NCBI GenBank assembly: GCA_021432605.1
Contig: MU271145.1
Span: 1,922,001-1,986,000, forward strand
Length of the DNA: 64,000 nt
Origin: Coniochaeta sp. PMI_546
Lineage: Eukaryota; Ascomycota; Sordariomycetes; Coniochaetales; Coniochaetaceae
Reading direction: 5' to 3'
Both the position numbers and the translations under genes were made by a program. Below are positions 20,844-31,919 of the stretch, in pieces. Each line of letters begins with the position of its first letter. Position 1 is the stretch's first letter. The notes under the pieces were generated by a model. The model searched no databases and was not told the DNA's origin. It saw only the letters and a program-made list of their open reading frames with translations.

Positions 20844-23279
20844 ATGGAAATGGAATCGTCCCCGGGAGTTTGGTCAGCGGCATGCTTTGCGCTCTCTCTA
20901 CTTATTGGCAAGAATGCTACGTACCGTGGTATCGTCATGGCCGACCAGTCTCGATCTCACGGTACCAGGAGTTTTAAGGTTGATCTATGTCTGCTTTATC
21001 TTTCGCGCAGTTTTTCCAAGAAGGTTCGAAACGATGTTATTCCTTAATCTCGGGGACTTGGTGGAGGATGGAAAACCAATGGGTCTTCGTTCTTCGTTTT
21101 ACTTTTCTCTCCGATGTATCACATTTTTTCTCTCTCTCGACTCTTATTTTCTCTTCTTCCAAACCCTGTTGCTCGTGATTTCCATACCAGCATACCGTTT
21201 TTAGGTTGGGCTTGTTGTAGGTTTGCGCAGGATTCTTCTCGTCCGATGGCTGATACCTCTCCGATTGATTGTTGATTTTTCCCTGCGCCGGATACCAACT
21301 TTCCTGCTTCCTGCATTTGCGGCCTCTTTCCGTTCTTGCCTCTGAGCAATTTCTTATTGACGAGCTCACGATTTCTGCCATGTCATAGAATCAAACTGCT
21401 TGCCTCTCCTCTTGTGCCTACGGGTGGGACTTAGATCTGGCTCAAGTTCCTAGGAGTCCTGGATCTACCAAGAAGCGTGGTCTGGGTGTTTGTTTCACTT
21501 TCGACGGCCAGAGTACGTACGGGCTCTCGGGTTCTCTGGGAGCGTTGCCGAACATACGGTAGCTTTCATATTTTAGGCGCGATGGGCAGACTGTGAAGGA
21601 TGCTCAGATTTGAGAAGATCTGACGCTCGCTCGGCTTGGGAGAAGAAGACCAGTGTCAATGGGAGATCTTTCGATAGTTTTTAATGACACCAGCGTGAAG
21701 ACTGACGGTTATGATAGACACGGTCGACTTGTACGGCCCCTCGTTAGTTAGTTGCTATGATTCGAGTAGCAGGAATCGTTACCTGGACGATTCACGATCG
21801 TCCTGAACTGCCCATGTGGTGCTTGCAGCGTCGAACTCATCGTCGGCATACCTAAGGTACAGGTAGGTAGTGCCGCTGGTGGTTTCTCCATTATCATGGC
21901 GATGTGGAAAGGAGTGTCCCTGTAGTGCGGAATGAACGAGACTGGTCGTACCTTACTTGCGTGTTGGCAGCACTAAAGTACCACCCACTCTGCCTCCAAA
22001 GTCGGAATAATTCACGATGTACTATGGTACTGTAACTTTGGTTCCTTGAGTACCTGAGAAAATTGTTCGTCTTGCACAGAAAGAAATCAGCTGAATCACA
22101 GCATCCAAATTCTGGGTGTTTACCTCCCGTGTCTTTTAGTACGTTTATCGGCAAATACGGAATGCAAGGCCGGACAGAAGCTGATTCCCACGTTACGGGT
22201 TTGGCAAGAGTGACACAACAAGCTCCACCTTGGATACAAGCCTACGACCTTGAAACTGTGTTGCAGAGTGAAATGAAGCAAAGCAAATCAGTCCTATCGA
22301 TCTCTACCTCACATGCCTACTACCTGTACAATTCTGCATCCAGGTGCTCCATGGTCGCCCCCGAGCCAGGTTCCATTCTGTAGCCGGCAAACTGTTTTGG
22401 GTTGCAAATCACAGTTGAAGGCGTCTCGCCCAACTTGATCCAAGGTGGAGCCCAAGTAATCAGGTACCAACGGTAATGGATTGCCTTTCACCCTCCACGT
22501 GCTGTAGTGAGTACCTTAGTGCAGCAGCACAGCAGAGGCCACTATTGCTTTCTTGCCAGCGTCATTTTTGTCTGCATCCTTGACCGTGAATTGGTGAGCT
22601 GTCGATTATGTACACACTGTAAAATCTGTAAAATTGCCTGCATTCTATCTCACAGCTCTCTTACTACCTACTACTACTATAAGTCCAGAGGTAATAGGGA
22701 AGGTAAAGTACCTAGGTAACCTTGACACAGGGAACTCAAACATGAACCATACCACAGTACAAATGATTAGTCACTACCTTAAGCCCGGCTCTGGACCTGG
22801 AGTGAGTCCCCCTTAGCGTCCATTCCACGGCGTCTCTTCATTGTTTATAGTACCTTATTGTACCTTTATTACTTTATTCACTGATACGACCTGATGTTCC
22901 GCCAACAACCTGAACGTCTTCCCTCAGGGATCACGCTATCCCCCCCACCATCGTATGTCTACTGGGTCTACCGTTTAGTTACTTGCGTCTAGTTAGTCGC
23001 GTCCATCCATACCTTGAGGTTACTTTACCAAGGCCGCAACAAGCTCGGTCGTCCGCTTGTTGGCTGCTCAGTCGTGCTCCATCGTCAGGGCGGGTCCGAG
23101 CATCATCTCCCACACTGGCCACACACCCCGACCACCACTGACACAGCTTCCCCAATTCTCAGCCCAAAATCAACCTCATCAACCTTTCCCTTCCAGCCTG
23201 TTACAAGCCTACTGTCAACAACAAAAACCTCTCATTTCGACTCTTGGCGCGACTGCCAGTCTCGCGCAACCCTGCCGCC
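20844..23279. other. Intergenic, no gene seen
   Basis: The first several hundred bases are T/C-rich and look like the 3' UTR of pub1. Between 21.8 and 22.9 kb scattered GGTACC/AGGTA-type motifs recur (for example CTAAGGTACAGGTAGGTAG near 21850). The last 250 bp before yak1 are C/A-rich leader. No frame above about 170 codons and no domain was seen. Confidence 0.5.
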
Positions 23280-26200
23280 ATGGATCAATGGCAGTCTTAC
23301 TCGGACCCCTCAGGGAGCTCGAGAAGATATAACGGCACTGGCCAGATGTCACCACGAGAGTACAACAACGGCCAATCTCAATCTCAGTCGCAGCATCCTT
23401 CGCAGTCGCAGTCGCAGACGCAGCCACCCGCCGGCTTCAAATACGATCAGTACCAAGGCGGCCTGATACCACAACAGCAGCACTCAAGCCACTCCGCCTC
23501 GCCCGTCACTGCCCCGCAGGGGCGCGACGGTAACGGCGACGTCGCCATGCAGGATGCCAATGATCCTTACGCCAGCATGAAATACCCAATGCGGCCTCAT
23601 CACCAGCATCACCTTTCCTCCGGCGGCCGACAATCGAACCTCCACTCACCTCAGGAACCCTCTTCTGCCGCGCAGCGATATTCCCCCATGGATGTCATGT
23701 CGCCGACCTCGCCTTACGCGCCCAAGACGCAGGCCTCATCGAGCCAGTATACCCAGAACCCCATCCAGCGCCAGTCGCCGAGTCGCTCGTCCGACTACCC
23801 CACACAGAGCCCTTACTTCAGCAGACAGCAGCATCAGAGCAGCCAACAGATGCAGCCCTTGAGTCCATATGTCTCGACTCAAGACGGCTACCCTTCGTCT
23901 GCTGTCGCCGCGATGGACGGTTCGTTCGCCAACGATCCCAAGTCGCCGCGGCGCTTCCAACCACAACAAGGCCCCTCTGTCAGAGGACCCGTGCCGGAAT
24001 TCAAGAAGGTGCGGACGCTTGCGGACTTGCGTCCCAAAGTCAGTTCGCAACCGCCATTTCGGCGAGCGAATCCGGAGGGTGGCTTCATAAGTGTAAGACC
24101 GTCACCATCGCCGCATCTCTTCTGCTGCTGCGGAAGCTCTGTTGCTGACATCCGCGCTCCCAGCCTCTCCAAGCACTCACCGTCCACCTGCCCGCGACGT
24201 ATCGCATTTGCAATCCGAGCTTTAAATACGAGTCGTCGAGAAACCCTCGTCGGGTGCTGACGAAGCCGAGCAAGGGAACCAAGAATGACGGATACGATAA
24301 TGAAGATAGCGACTACATTCTCTACGTCAACGATATCCTCGGCTCAGAAGAGGCTGGTCACAAGTAAGATCAGCGTCGACCATGCAAGTGTCTTGTCACA
24401 GAGGGCTAACAGTGTCGCCAGAAACCGCTACCTTATCCTCGATGTTCTGGGCCAGGGTACTTTCGGTCAGGTCGTCAAGTGCCAGAACTTGAAGACACAA
24501 GAGGTTGTGGCCGTCAAGGTGATCAAAAATCGAACAGCCTACTTCAACCAAAGCATGATGGAGGTGTCTGTACTCGACTTGGTAGGGTTGACCTCTGTAT
24601 ATGGTGCTAATTGACACCTGTTTGTTCTAACAAGTGATGCAGCTAAACACGAAGCTCGACAAGAACGATGACCACCATCTCCTCCGCCTCAGGGACACAT
24701 TTATTCACCGCCAGCACTTGTGCTTGGTGTTCGAGCTGCTGAGCGTGAATTTGTACGAGCTCATCAAGCAGAACCAGTTCAGAGGCCTCAGCACGACCCT
24801 CGTCCGGGTGTTCGCACAGCAGCTCCTCAACGGGCTAGCGCTGCTCAACAAGGCCCGGCTGATCCACTGCGATCTGAAGCCGGAGAACATCTTGCTGAAG
24901 AACCTCGAGAGCCCGATCATCAAGATCATCGATTTCGGTTCGGCTTGCGACGAACGCCAGACGGTATATACCTACATCCAGTCCAGATTCTACCGCTCAC
25001 CCGAGGTCTTGCTCGGTTTGCCATACTCTTCAGCCATCGACATGTGGTCGTTAGGGTGCATAGTTGTGGAGCTCTTCCTGGGCCTGCCGTTGTTTCCCGG
25101 ATCTTCGGAATATAACCAAGTGTCTCGGATTGTCGAGATGCTCGGAAACCCGCCCAACTGGATGATCGAGATGGGCAAACAGGCCGGCGAGTTCTTCGAG
25201 AAGAGATCCGACGAGTTCGGCCGCAAGACATACCATCTGAAGAGTATGGAGCAGTACTCACGGGAGCACGGCACCAAGGAGCAACCTAGCAAGAAGTATT
25301 TCCAGCAAAGCACGCTGCCCGAGATTATCAAGTCTTACCCGATGCCGCGGAAGAACATGAAGCAGCAGGAGATAGACCGAGGTAGGCTAAGATCCCCTCT
25401 TCCGCTACGTGGCGACTTACTGACCCCTATCCTCAGAGATGAACAACCGCATCGCATTCATAGACTTCGTGAGAGGCTTACTCACCATCAACCCCCTGGA
25501 ACGGTGGTCACCACATCAAGCTAAGCTGCACCCGTTCATCACGCAACAAAAGTACACCGGTCCCTTCGTACCGCCCATGAACCTCAAGTCGAGCTCCCTG
25601 GCAAGATCACCGGCGCCGGGAACACAACAACAACAGCAGGCCGAAGCCCTGAGCAAGCAACGCGCCCAAGCGGCCCAAGCACAGGCAAACTCCGCCGCAC
25701 AAAACGCCTACAGCTCCATGGCCGCCGGCCAATACCAGCAACCGTCACACATCTCGCAGAGCTCTCACGTCCAACAACCCAACATGTACGCCAACAACAA
25801 CATGTACTCGGCCGCCGGCTCGCACACAGGCTCATACATCGGCTCCCAGCCCGCCTCGCACACGGGCTCGCACACGGGCGCCCCGCCTCCATACGCCGCG
25901 CAGACAGGAGGCTACGGCCAGCCGGTACTAAGCCAGCAACCAGCCCAGATGCCGCCGGCCAACTACGGTGCCGTCGCCCAGCAGCCGACGATGTACACGC
26001 AGCAAGCGGCCGCCCAACGCAACCGGCAGCGCGCGTCGACGATGGAGCAGCAGCAGAGCGGCATCCCGGCCGCAATCCAGCGGGTGGCGAGCCACCTCGA
26101 CCCGACGCAACCGATCCGCCTCCAGCCGAGCCCGGCGTACTACCCGCCGCCGGCCGACGGGTCCAGCAACCTCGACGGGCGAGGCGGCATGGGGAGGCGC

Positions 26201-26329
26201 GGCAGCCGGGCACAGCAGACGCAGCGCGGAAACCAGCAGCAGGGTAACCGGGACTTCATCCGCAATCTGGAGGAGAGGACACTAGAGGAGGGCTTCATGG
26301 GAAATCCTAACCAGAGCCCGTGGCATTGA
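23280..26329 (+). CDS. yak1: Dual-specificity protein kinase Yak1 (DYRK family)
   Basis: Five exons (23280-24092, 24164-24363, 24422-24581, 24643-25381, 25437-26329) encode 934 aa; introns are 71, 58, 61 and 55 bp. Residues 1-270 are Gln/Ser/Pro-rich and disordered. The pre-kinase DH box DYILYVNDILGSEEAGHK precedes the kinase domain, which starts at NRYLILDVLGQGTFG (about 339). Further motifs are the AVK lysine K370, HCDLKPEN with D468, DFG, and the DYRK activation loop VYTYIQSRFY with autophosphorylated Y502. A Gln/Tyr-rich tail of about 250 residues follows. Yak1 restrains growth when PKA and TOR signalling fall, acting in nucleus and cytoplasm. The start is the first ATG in frame and lies in the good context GCCGCCATGG. 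Confidence 0.95.
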
Positions 26330-27557
26330 ACTATCGGTTCGACCAGAGCTTAGGCCGAGGACCGCCTTGAGTTCATTCCAGAAAGTGGTTGAACGAACCG
26401 GACTGCCAGAAACCTCCGGTGCGGTGTTGCTCATGTCCAGATAAATCGCGAATTGGACGAGGCTGCTGGGGGCTTCCTCCTACTGCTGGCAACGGGGGGT
26501 AACGCGTACAACGGAGGGTTCGGACTCTGTAGAAAGCAGGCTTGACTGGAGACGTACTTCCCTCCTTCGACTCTGTACCGGCGAGACTGTTTCGTGACCC
26601 GTCTCCGTGAGGTCAGAGAACTGCCACAGAACTCCTGGTCCGGTGTCACCAGCCTCTGGCGTCCATTGTGTACTATATTCGAGAACGTTGGAAGGAAGCA
26701 CTGGGGCTGGTCGCGGACGGGGCTGTTATGACTGCCAGATGTCTCCTCGAGCTTTTGTGGGGGAATAGGGGAAAGAAAGCATGGAAGCCGGTTCGAAACG
26801 TGGGTGCGAAGGGAAGGGGGTCCCCGGGAGACCGGCCAAATTGGACCACAATTGTGCGGTATAGAGGAGAACGGGCAGTGCTTCGAAGTTGCATGCAAAA
26901 ATTTCTTCCATCAAGAGTCATGGAGGGAGGGAGCGGGACGTTTGCATTGCTTTTGTTTTGAAAGTTTTCCGTTCCACTTTTGCCAGATCACGACTTGGTT
27001 TATACAACTGCGTGCTGCTTCCGCCCTTCTTCTTTCTTCTCCTTCTCTTTATTCTCGGCTGGGTTTGGGGGATGGGGATGGGGATGAAGCCACGACTGGT
27101 TGTCAGGAGGAGGGCAAGAAGGGAGCACCGTTGTGTGGTAGAAGAGGTTGATGGCTATGGATGGGTCAGGTCGTGCATACTAGGAATGAAAACCTCGAAA
27201 CCGCACAATGTCACTGTTTCTCCCCTGAAGCTGAGAGTGCAAACCTGTTGAAATGCAAAGTAACAGGCCGGAAAATAAAGTCAAGTTTCATGATGTTATT
27301 GACGCGTAGCTGACTACGTCTCCGTCGCCGGAGGCTTTTGCTTCCTCATTTGTGCCACATATCGAGACACCAATCCCATCCAACCAGATACGCCGAGCGA
27401 AAATCACGTAGCTAGATTACAGAGGCCAGCAGCTTCCAGACTCTTCAATGCCTCCCCGAAGATCAACTTGGGCTCCCATATTTTCTATCAAGTAGACGAC
27501 CGCCCCGGAGAGAGAGAAGCAAAGATCACCACACCAGAGAACGAAGAAAAAAAACCT
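26330..27557. other. Convergent intergenic region, no gene seen
   Basis: These 1.2 kb lie between the stops of yak1 (+) and the RRM-like gene (-) and should hold both 3' UTRs. Frames up to 155 codons overlap on both strands without family features. Confidence 0.5.
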
Positions 27558-28914
27558 TCACCTCCCCGGCCCCGGTCCGCCACGCCTCCCGCGCCCGAAC
27601 CCTCTGCCCCGCTGGCTGCCAGGCTGGACCATCCTGTCGCTGTACAGACCGTTCTGGGGCCGGCTGTCGTTGCGCGCCCTGGAACCGCCGCCGCGGTCCG
27701 TGTCCATGGGGTCGTCGAAGCCCATGGAGCCGTCCACGACGGTCTCGCGGGTGGCACGCGGTCCGCTGGGGGCGTGGGCCGGGGCGCGGGTATCGGCGGC
27801 CGGCGGGGCGGCACCGCCGACTTTGTAGTAGACGTGGATGAGGCGTCCGTCAGCCTGCGCAAGGGAAGGAACATTCGAGAGTTAGCATGACGGCTTNNNN
27901 NNNNNNNNNNNNNNNNNNNNNNNNNNNNNNNNNNNNNNNNNATATGGGGTCAGAGGGCATGGCCAATCACTTACAGTCTGGTTGTTGAAGGTGGCAATGA
28001 CATTGTCCGCACCCTCTTTGCTCTCAAAGACAATCTCGGCGATGACGATGGGCTCCGTCTTGAGTAGCCGACAGCTCTGCACCAGGCCGCCGACGGGCGT
28101 CACGGCGCTCTCGATGTCGGCCGCCGTCGTGCCGGGGGCGAAGTTCTGGGCCATGACGACAAAGGGGCCGGCGAGGCCTCGGATTGTCATGCCCTTGTTC
28201 CACGGACTGCTGGTGTTGTTGTTGTTGTTCCTGACCGTCGCTGCTGCTGCTGCTGATGACGACAAGGCCGCCGCCGGGGCGCGCGGGGCCGCCACTCTAC
28301 TCGAGGCGGGCGAGAGCTCCGTCCTTATCAGGGCTCGCGCGACCTGGGCGGCGCGCCGCTGGTCGCTGCGCACGCGGGCTGCGGGGCCGGCGTTGGGGTC
28401 CGTGATCCGGCTCGCCAGAGAGCTGGGGGCTGCCGGTCGCGGGGTGGAGGGCGCCGAGTGGCGCTCGTGGAGGTCGTGGGTCCATTCGCCGTTGATGTTG
28501 CCTGTCTGCGCGGGTTTGGGGGCTGGGGCGCCGCGGGGACCGGTCGAGGCGACGCGCTTGAGGGTGGGGGAGGGGAATGTCAGTTTTATTTGATCCAAAT
28601 GCGAGGGAAGATTAGGAAGTTGGAGGAGGGGATATAATAATAAGGTACCTTCTTTACGCCAACGCGGCCGGCCAGCGAGCCTCCGAGTGCGGGTGCCTTG
28701 GGCGGTGCACTGGAGCGGCGGTCTTTGCCAAAAATTCTGGCTGCGAGGGCTTCATTCTTTTTGCGGTCGCGGGCTAGATGAGAGTAGAGAGAGACTTGGT
28801 CAGATTCTGGCGACAGGCGACTTCTCCAAGATATGGAGAGCTGACAGCTGGGTACGCGGACGGACCTTCGTTGATGATCTTCTCGAAATCGGACGCCACT
28901 TGCTTGCCGGCCAT
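27558..28914 (-). CDS. RRM-like RNA-binding protein with RGG-type tail
   Basis: Four exons (28914-28866, 28773-28649, 28556-27975, 27854-27558) encode 350 aa; introns are 92, 92 and 120 bp, the last containing a 45-bp run of N. The N-terminus (MAGKQVASDFEKIINE, ARDRKKNEALAARIFG) is a short helix found in a conserved but unnamed fungal family. A disordered Pro/Ala/Ser-rich region follows. An RRM-like fold at about 186-262 has GPFVVMAQNFAPGTTAADIE, IAEIVFESKEGA and ADGRLIHVYYK. The tail ends GFGRGRRGGPGPGR, an RG-rich RNA-binding patch. The first donor is the unusual GTCCGT, accepted because it yields FEKIINEARDRKKNEAL. A role in mRNA packaging or export is plausible but inferred. Exon-exon phases all agree, so the N run does not disturb the model. 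Confidence 0.8.
27897..27941. other. Assembly gap (45 N)
   Basis: A run of 45 unknown bases lies inside the third intron of the RRM-like gene. Branch site GCTAAC and acceptor GCGCAG lie on one side and donor GTAAGT on the other, so both splice signals are intact. The real gap length may differ. Confidence 0.95.
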
Positions 28915-29479
28915 TTTTGGAAGATTATGTTAACGGCCGCGAAGGGCACAGAGACGATCGACGGGAGAAGTGACCCCAGGGATCCGACCGATCAAAGGGC
29001 TAGCCTAAGGAGGCGCTGCGAGCTGAGGTGCGGTTTCGTGACAAGGAGTTTGGCAGCTCCGGGTGCTGGGTAGAGTTATGCAAAGGATAACAATTCGAGA
29101 GAGATATACAGAGCGTAATAAATTCTCTGAAGTCTCAAGTGATACTGATCGTAAAGTCGAAGTGTCGGTACTTGGGGGTTTGAAGACAGTTTTGCCAAGC
29201 TGGAATTGAAGGTTGGAGTTGAAAAGGATACACCATAGTTAAGCTGCTTGCTGCTTTTGCCTCGCGCGTCCAGCAACCACACACGCGTCTGGCCCGTGCA
29301 CTCTTTACTTCCATTGAGGTTATAACAGGTATATCGATCCATCTACAATGCAGAGATGCGAAAAATGAGGGGTATTGTTTGGTAATAGGTACCTAAGGTA
29401 GATCTAGTATTGTTTACACGGGTATTTCAAGGTCCTCTCAAAACTCTATATGCTGTAAAGCCTGCCTCAGTTCATCCGA
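28915..29479. other. Intergenic, no gene seen
   Basis: These 565 bp lie between the PPR gene stop and the RRM-like gene start, both on the minus strand. The stretch should contain the RRM-like gene promoter and the PPR 3' UTR. One AGGTACCTAAGGTA motif lies at about 29387-29400. Confidence 0.45.
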
Positions 29480-31479
29480 TCAGCAGATGGTATCAGACGT
29501 CTCTCTCGGCTCCCTTGAGCCCGATGCACCTACAGCAGCTTCCACCTCCTCCAGAGAGTTGATCTTGTCCTCCATCTTGTGCCTCCTGTCATTGAACATC
29601 ATGACATATCTGTTGAGTATGTTTCGTCTGGTCCTCAGCTGCTTGATGACCCGAGGCTCTGCTGCGGCCTCCGTCACAACAAAGTCCATGGCAGCCACCA
29701 TCCTCTTGGCTACGGCCATGGCTTCCATCTGCTCGTTGGACGTCCGTTGCCATGCTTCTTCCGGCGAGCGCGTTGCTATCGACGAAAATGAGAATGACCT
29801 GGTCAAAGTGCCAAACGGTTCCCACATGTTGTCTAAAGCGATGGCGATCTGCCGCCCTAGCGCAAACTTTCCTTCTACTTCGCTGAGACCCGCAGTCACG
29901 GGTCGGAAGTTGGCCCTCGTTGCCTGCAGATACAGCCGCATTGACATTGCGTCTGGGGCCCTGAGCGCCTTCATGGCCTTAAACACCCTCGTGGCGTTGG
30001 CGAAGGCGTGCTTATTGAGGTTGTCCTTGACGCAACACGACAGACCGATTCGGAATGTCTTCGGTGTCAGCATCGCGGGGGGAATCTCTTGTATGAGATC
30101 CGCCGCCTTTGTACTGTTGTGGCCCACCCGCAGGAGCCGTAGATAGCTATGGTAGTTCTCCTTATCTGGCACGACTTTGTACTCATTCACGAACAAATCC
30201 CAGTACTTCGGGCCTAGCGTCGTCTTTCGTGTCGCCCGCAACGATTCGAGGACCAAGGACAGCGTGTTGCTTCCAGGTACTGCGTAACCAACGGGCCCAG
30301 GTTTTGACCCTCGTCGATGCTGGGTCCTAGTCTTGGCAACTGCCTGAATCGGTTGTTCTGCTTCTTGAGCTCGTTGAGATCGCTCTTGGCTTGGTAGGCT
30401 TGCGGTGACCTTGTCCTGCCTCGGAATGTTCATCGTCTGCTCTACAAGGTCCAGGATTTCGTCGTTCTCTTCGCGGCCACCGTGGCGGAGCAGGCGGCCC
30501 ATGGCGCAAACAAGCCGCTCGTCAATGATGATCTTAGCCTTCCGCCACCGTGTGATGACCTCCTCCCAGATGGCCTTGGCCTGGTTGATGACCGACATGT
30601 CTGCCGCAGCGACCGGGTCTCTCTCTGCATCCGGCTCCGCTTCGTCCTCTTCCTCTTCCGGTTTCCGGCGCGGTAACCTGTGAGTCGGTATCTTGGGTCG
30701 CAATGAGTTGAGAATGATGGTGTATGTACGGTTATCCGGCGACCGAAGTTTCTCGTCGGCAGTCGAGACGATGGAGAATAGGCTGTCCATATCCCCGGCA
30801 CGGCCGCACACTTCCAGCACCGCGTTCATATGGATGATGTTTGGTTGCAGCCTCTTGCTGGTCATCATTGTGTGGTATATCCTGACAGCTTCCGACACGG
30901 CTAGGGTCGGATGGTCCGAGTTGGCAAGTCCCCTGAACAGGATCGTATATGTTTGAGCGTTCGGCATCTGGTCTCGCTTCTTCATCTGTGACGGCTATAT
31001 TTAGAGATCATCTCAACAGGACGCAGAGGAAAACGCGGGCATACCTCGTTGTAAAGTTTGACTGCGGCATGTAGCCGCTGGTTGCGCATCAGATAGCCTA
31101 TAAGATGGTTCCAGCTGACCGTGACATCGCCCTTACGGCTGGCCTCTCTGACCAGCAGCAGAGCCTCGTCGTAATCGCCTCGTTCCAACGTGCGCTCAAC
31201 ATGCTCGGCGATCTTGTAATTGTTGTCGAGGTACTCGAGATGCTTCTTGACCTTCCACCTGATCGCTTTGTCTCTTGAGGTTGTGGACACTGACGTGCAT
31301 TCCTCTTCTCTGGGAGGCGCAGCTTTCCGAGTGCTTACAGCTGCGGTCGCAAGGTGTCTGTTGTCCGAGGATAGAAATGCTTTTGTTGCTTGTGGCGCAA
31401 GACGCAGTCGGCTGGGGGTCCGGTGAGTGACCAGAGTGCTGTTTAATGCTCTCCTACAGCAAGCGCGGCATATAAACAT
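29480..31479 (-). CDS. Mitochondrial pentatricopeptide-repeat (PPR) protein
   Basis: Exons are 31479-31045 and 30985-29480, with a 59-bp phase-0 intron, giving 646 aa. The N-terminus is rich in Arg, Leu, Ser and Ala with few acids (MFICRACCRRALNSTLVTHR), a good mitochondrial presequence. PPR-like helix pairs are visible: WNHLIGYLMRNQRLHAAVKL, AQTYTILFRGLANSDHPTLA, IHMNAVLEVCGRAGDMDSLF and NRTYTIILNSL. The C-terminal 150 residues are helical and lack repeats. Fungal PPR proteins process, stabilise or activate translation of particular mitochondrial RNAs; which RNA cannot be told. Yeast Ccm1 and similar proteins are possible relatives. The gene is divergent from pol1 with 440 bp between starts. 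Confidence 0.8.
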
Positions 31480-31919
31480 GGTTCGGTTGTACGATCTCTA
31501 ATCACAGTCCGTCCGCCGTGAAACTTGAGAGCCCTCAGACTTTGGTATCGAGCGAAGAAAAAGTTGAAGCTATCGAGATATGCGACTGGAATTTGCCATT
31601 GCTCATTGGCTGAGAATGACGTCCCGCTAACGCTGCACTAGCGCAGAGACACTGCGGGACATGGGCTCCATTTAGCGCGCCAGGGGTTCGCGTCGCCAAA
31701 AGCGGGTCGTCAATTAGAGACGCGGTCTGGTCTGTACGCGTCTTTCTCGCCCACCAAATAGATGTCCATTTAGCACTTTGACCCGCCAATGCACCACTGA
31801 CTGGCCATCGTTTCCACTCTTCCGTGTTTCTCCTTGCCATTATGTTATGATACACTTCCAAGCATCTCCCCTCAACTCATAGCCGGTACGGTCCTGCTAT
31901 TGTCCTTAAGCCAGACATC
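31480..31919. promoter_or_regulatory. Divergent promoter region between the PPR gene and pol1
   Basis: These 440 bp separate the two start codons. Two copies of ACGCGTC/ACGCGNC-like sequence occur (GACGCGGTC near 31720 and TACGCGTCT near 31736). The second contains ACGCGT, the core of the MluI cell-cycle box bound by MBF in yeasts upstream of replication genes. That assignment is inference from the motif. Confidence 0.4.
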
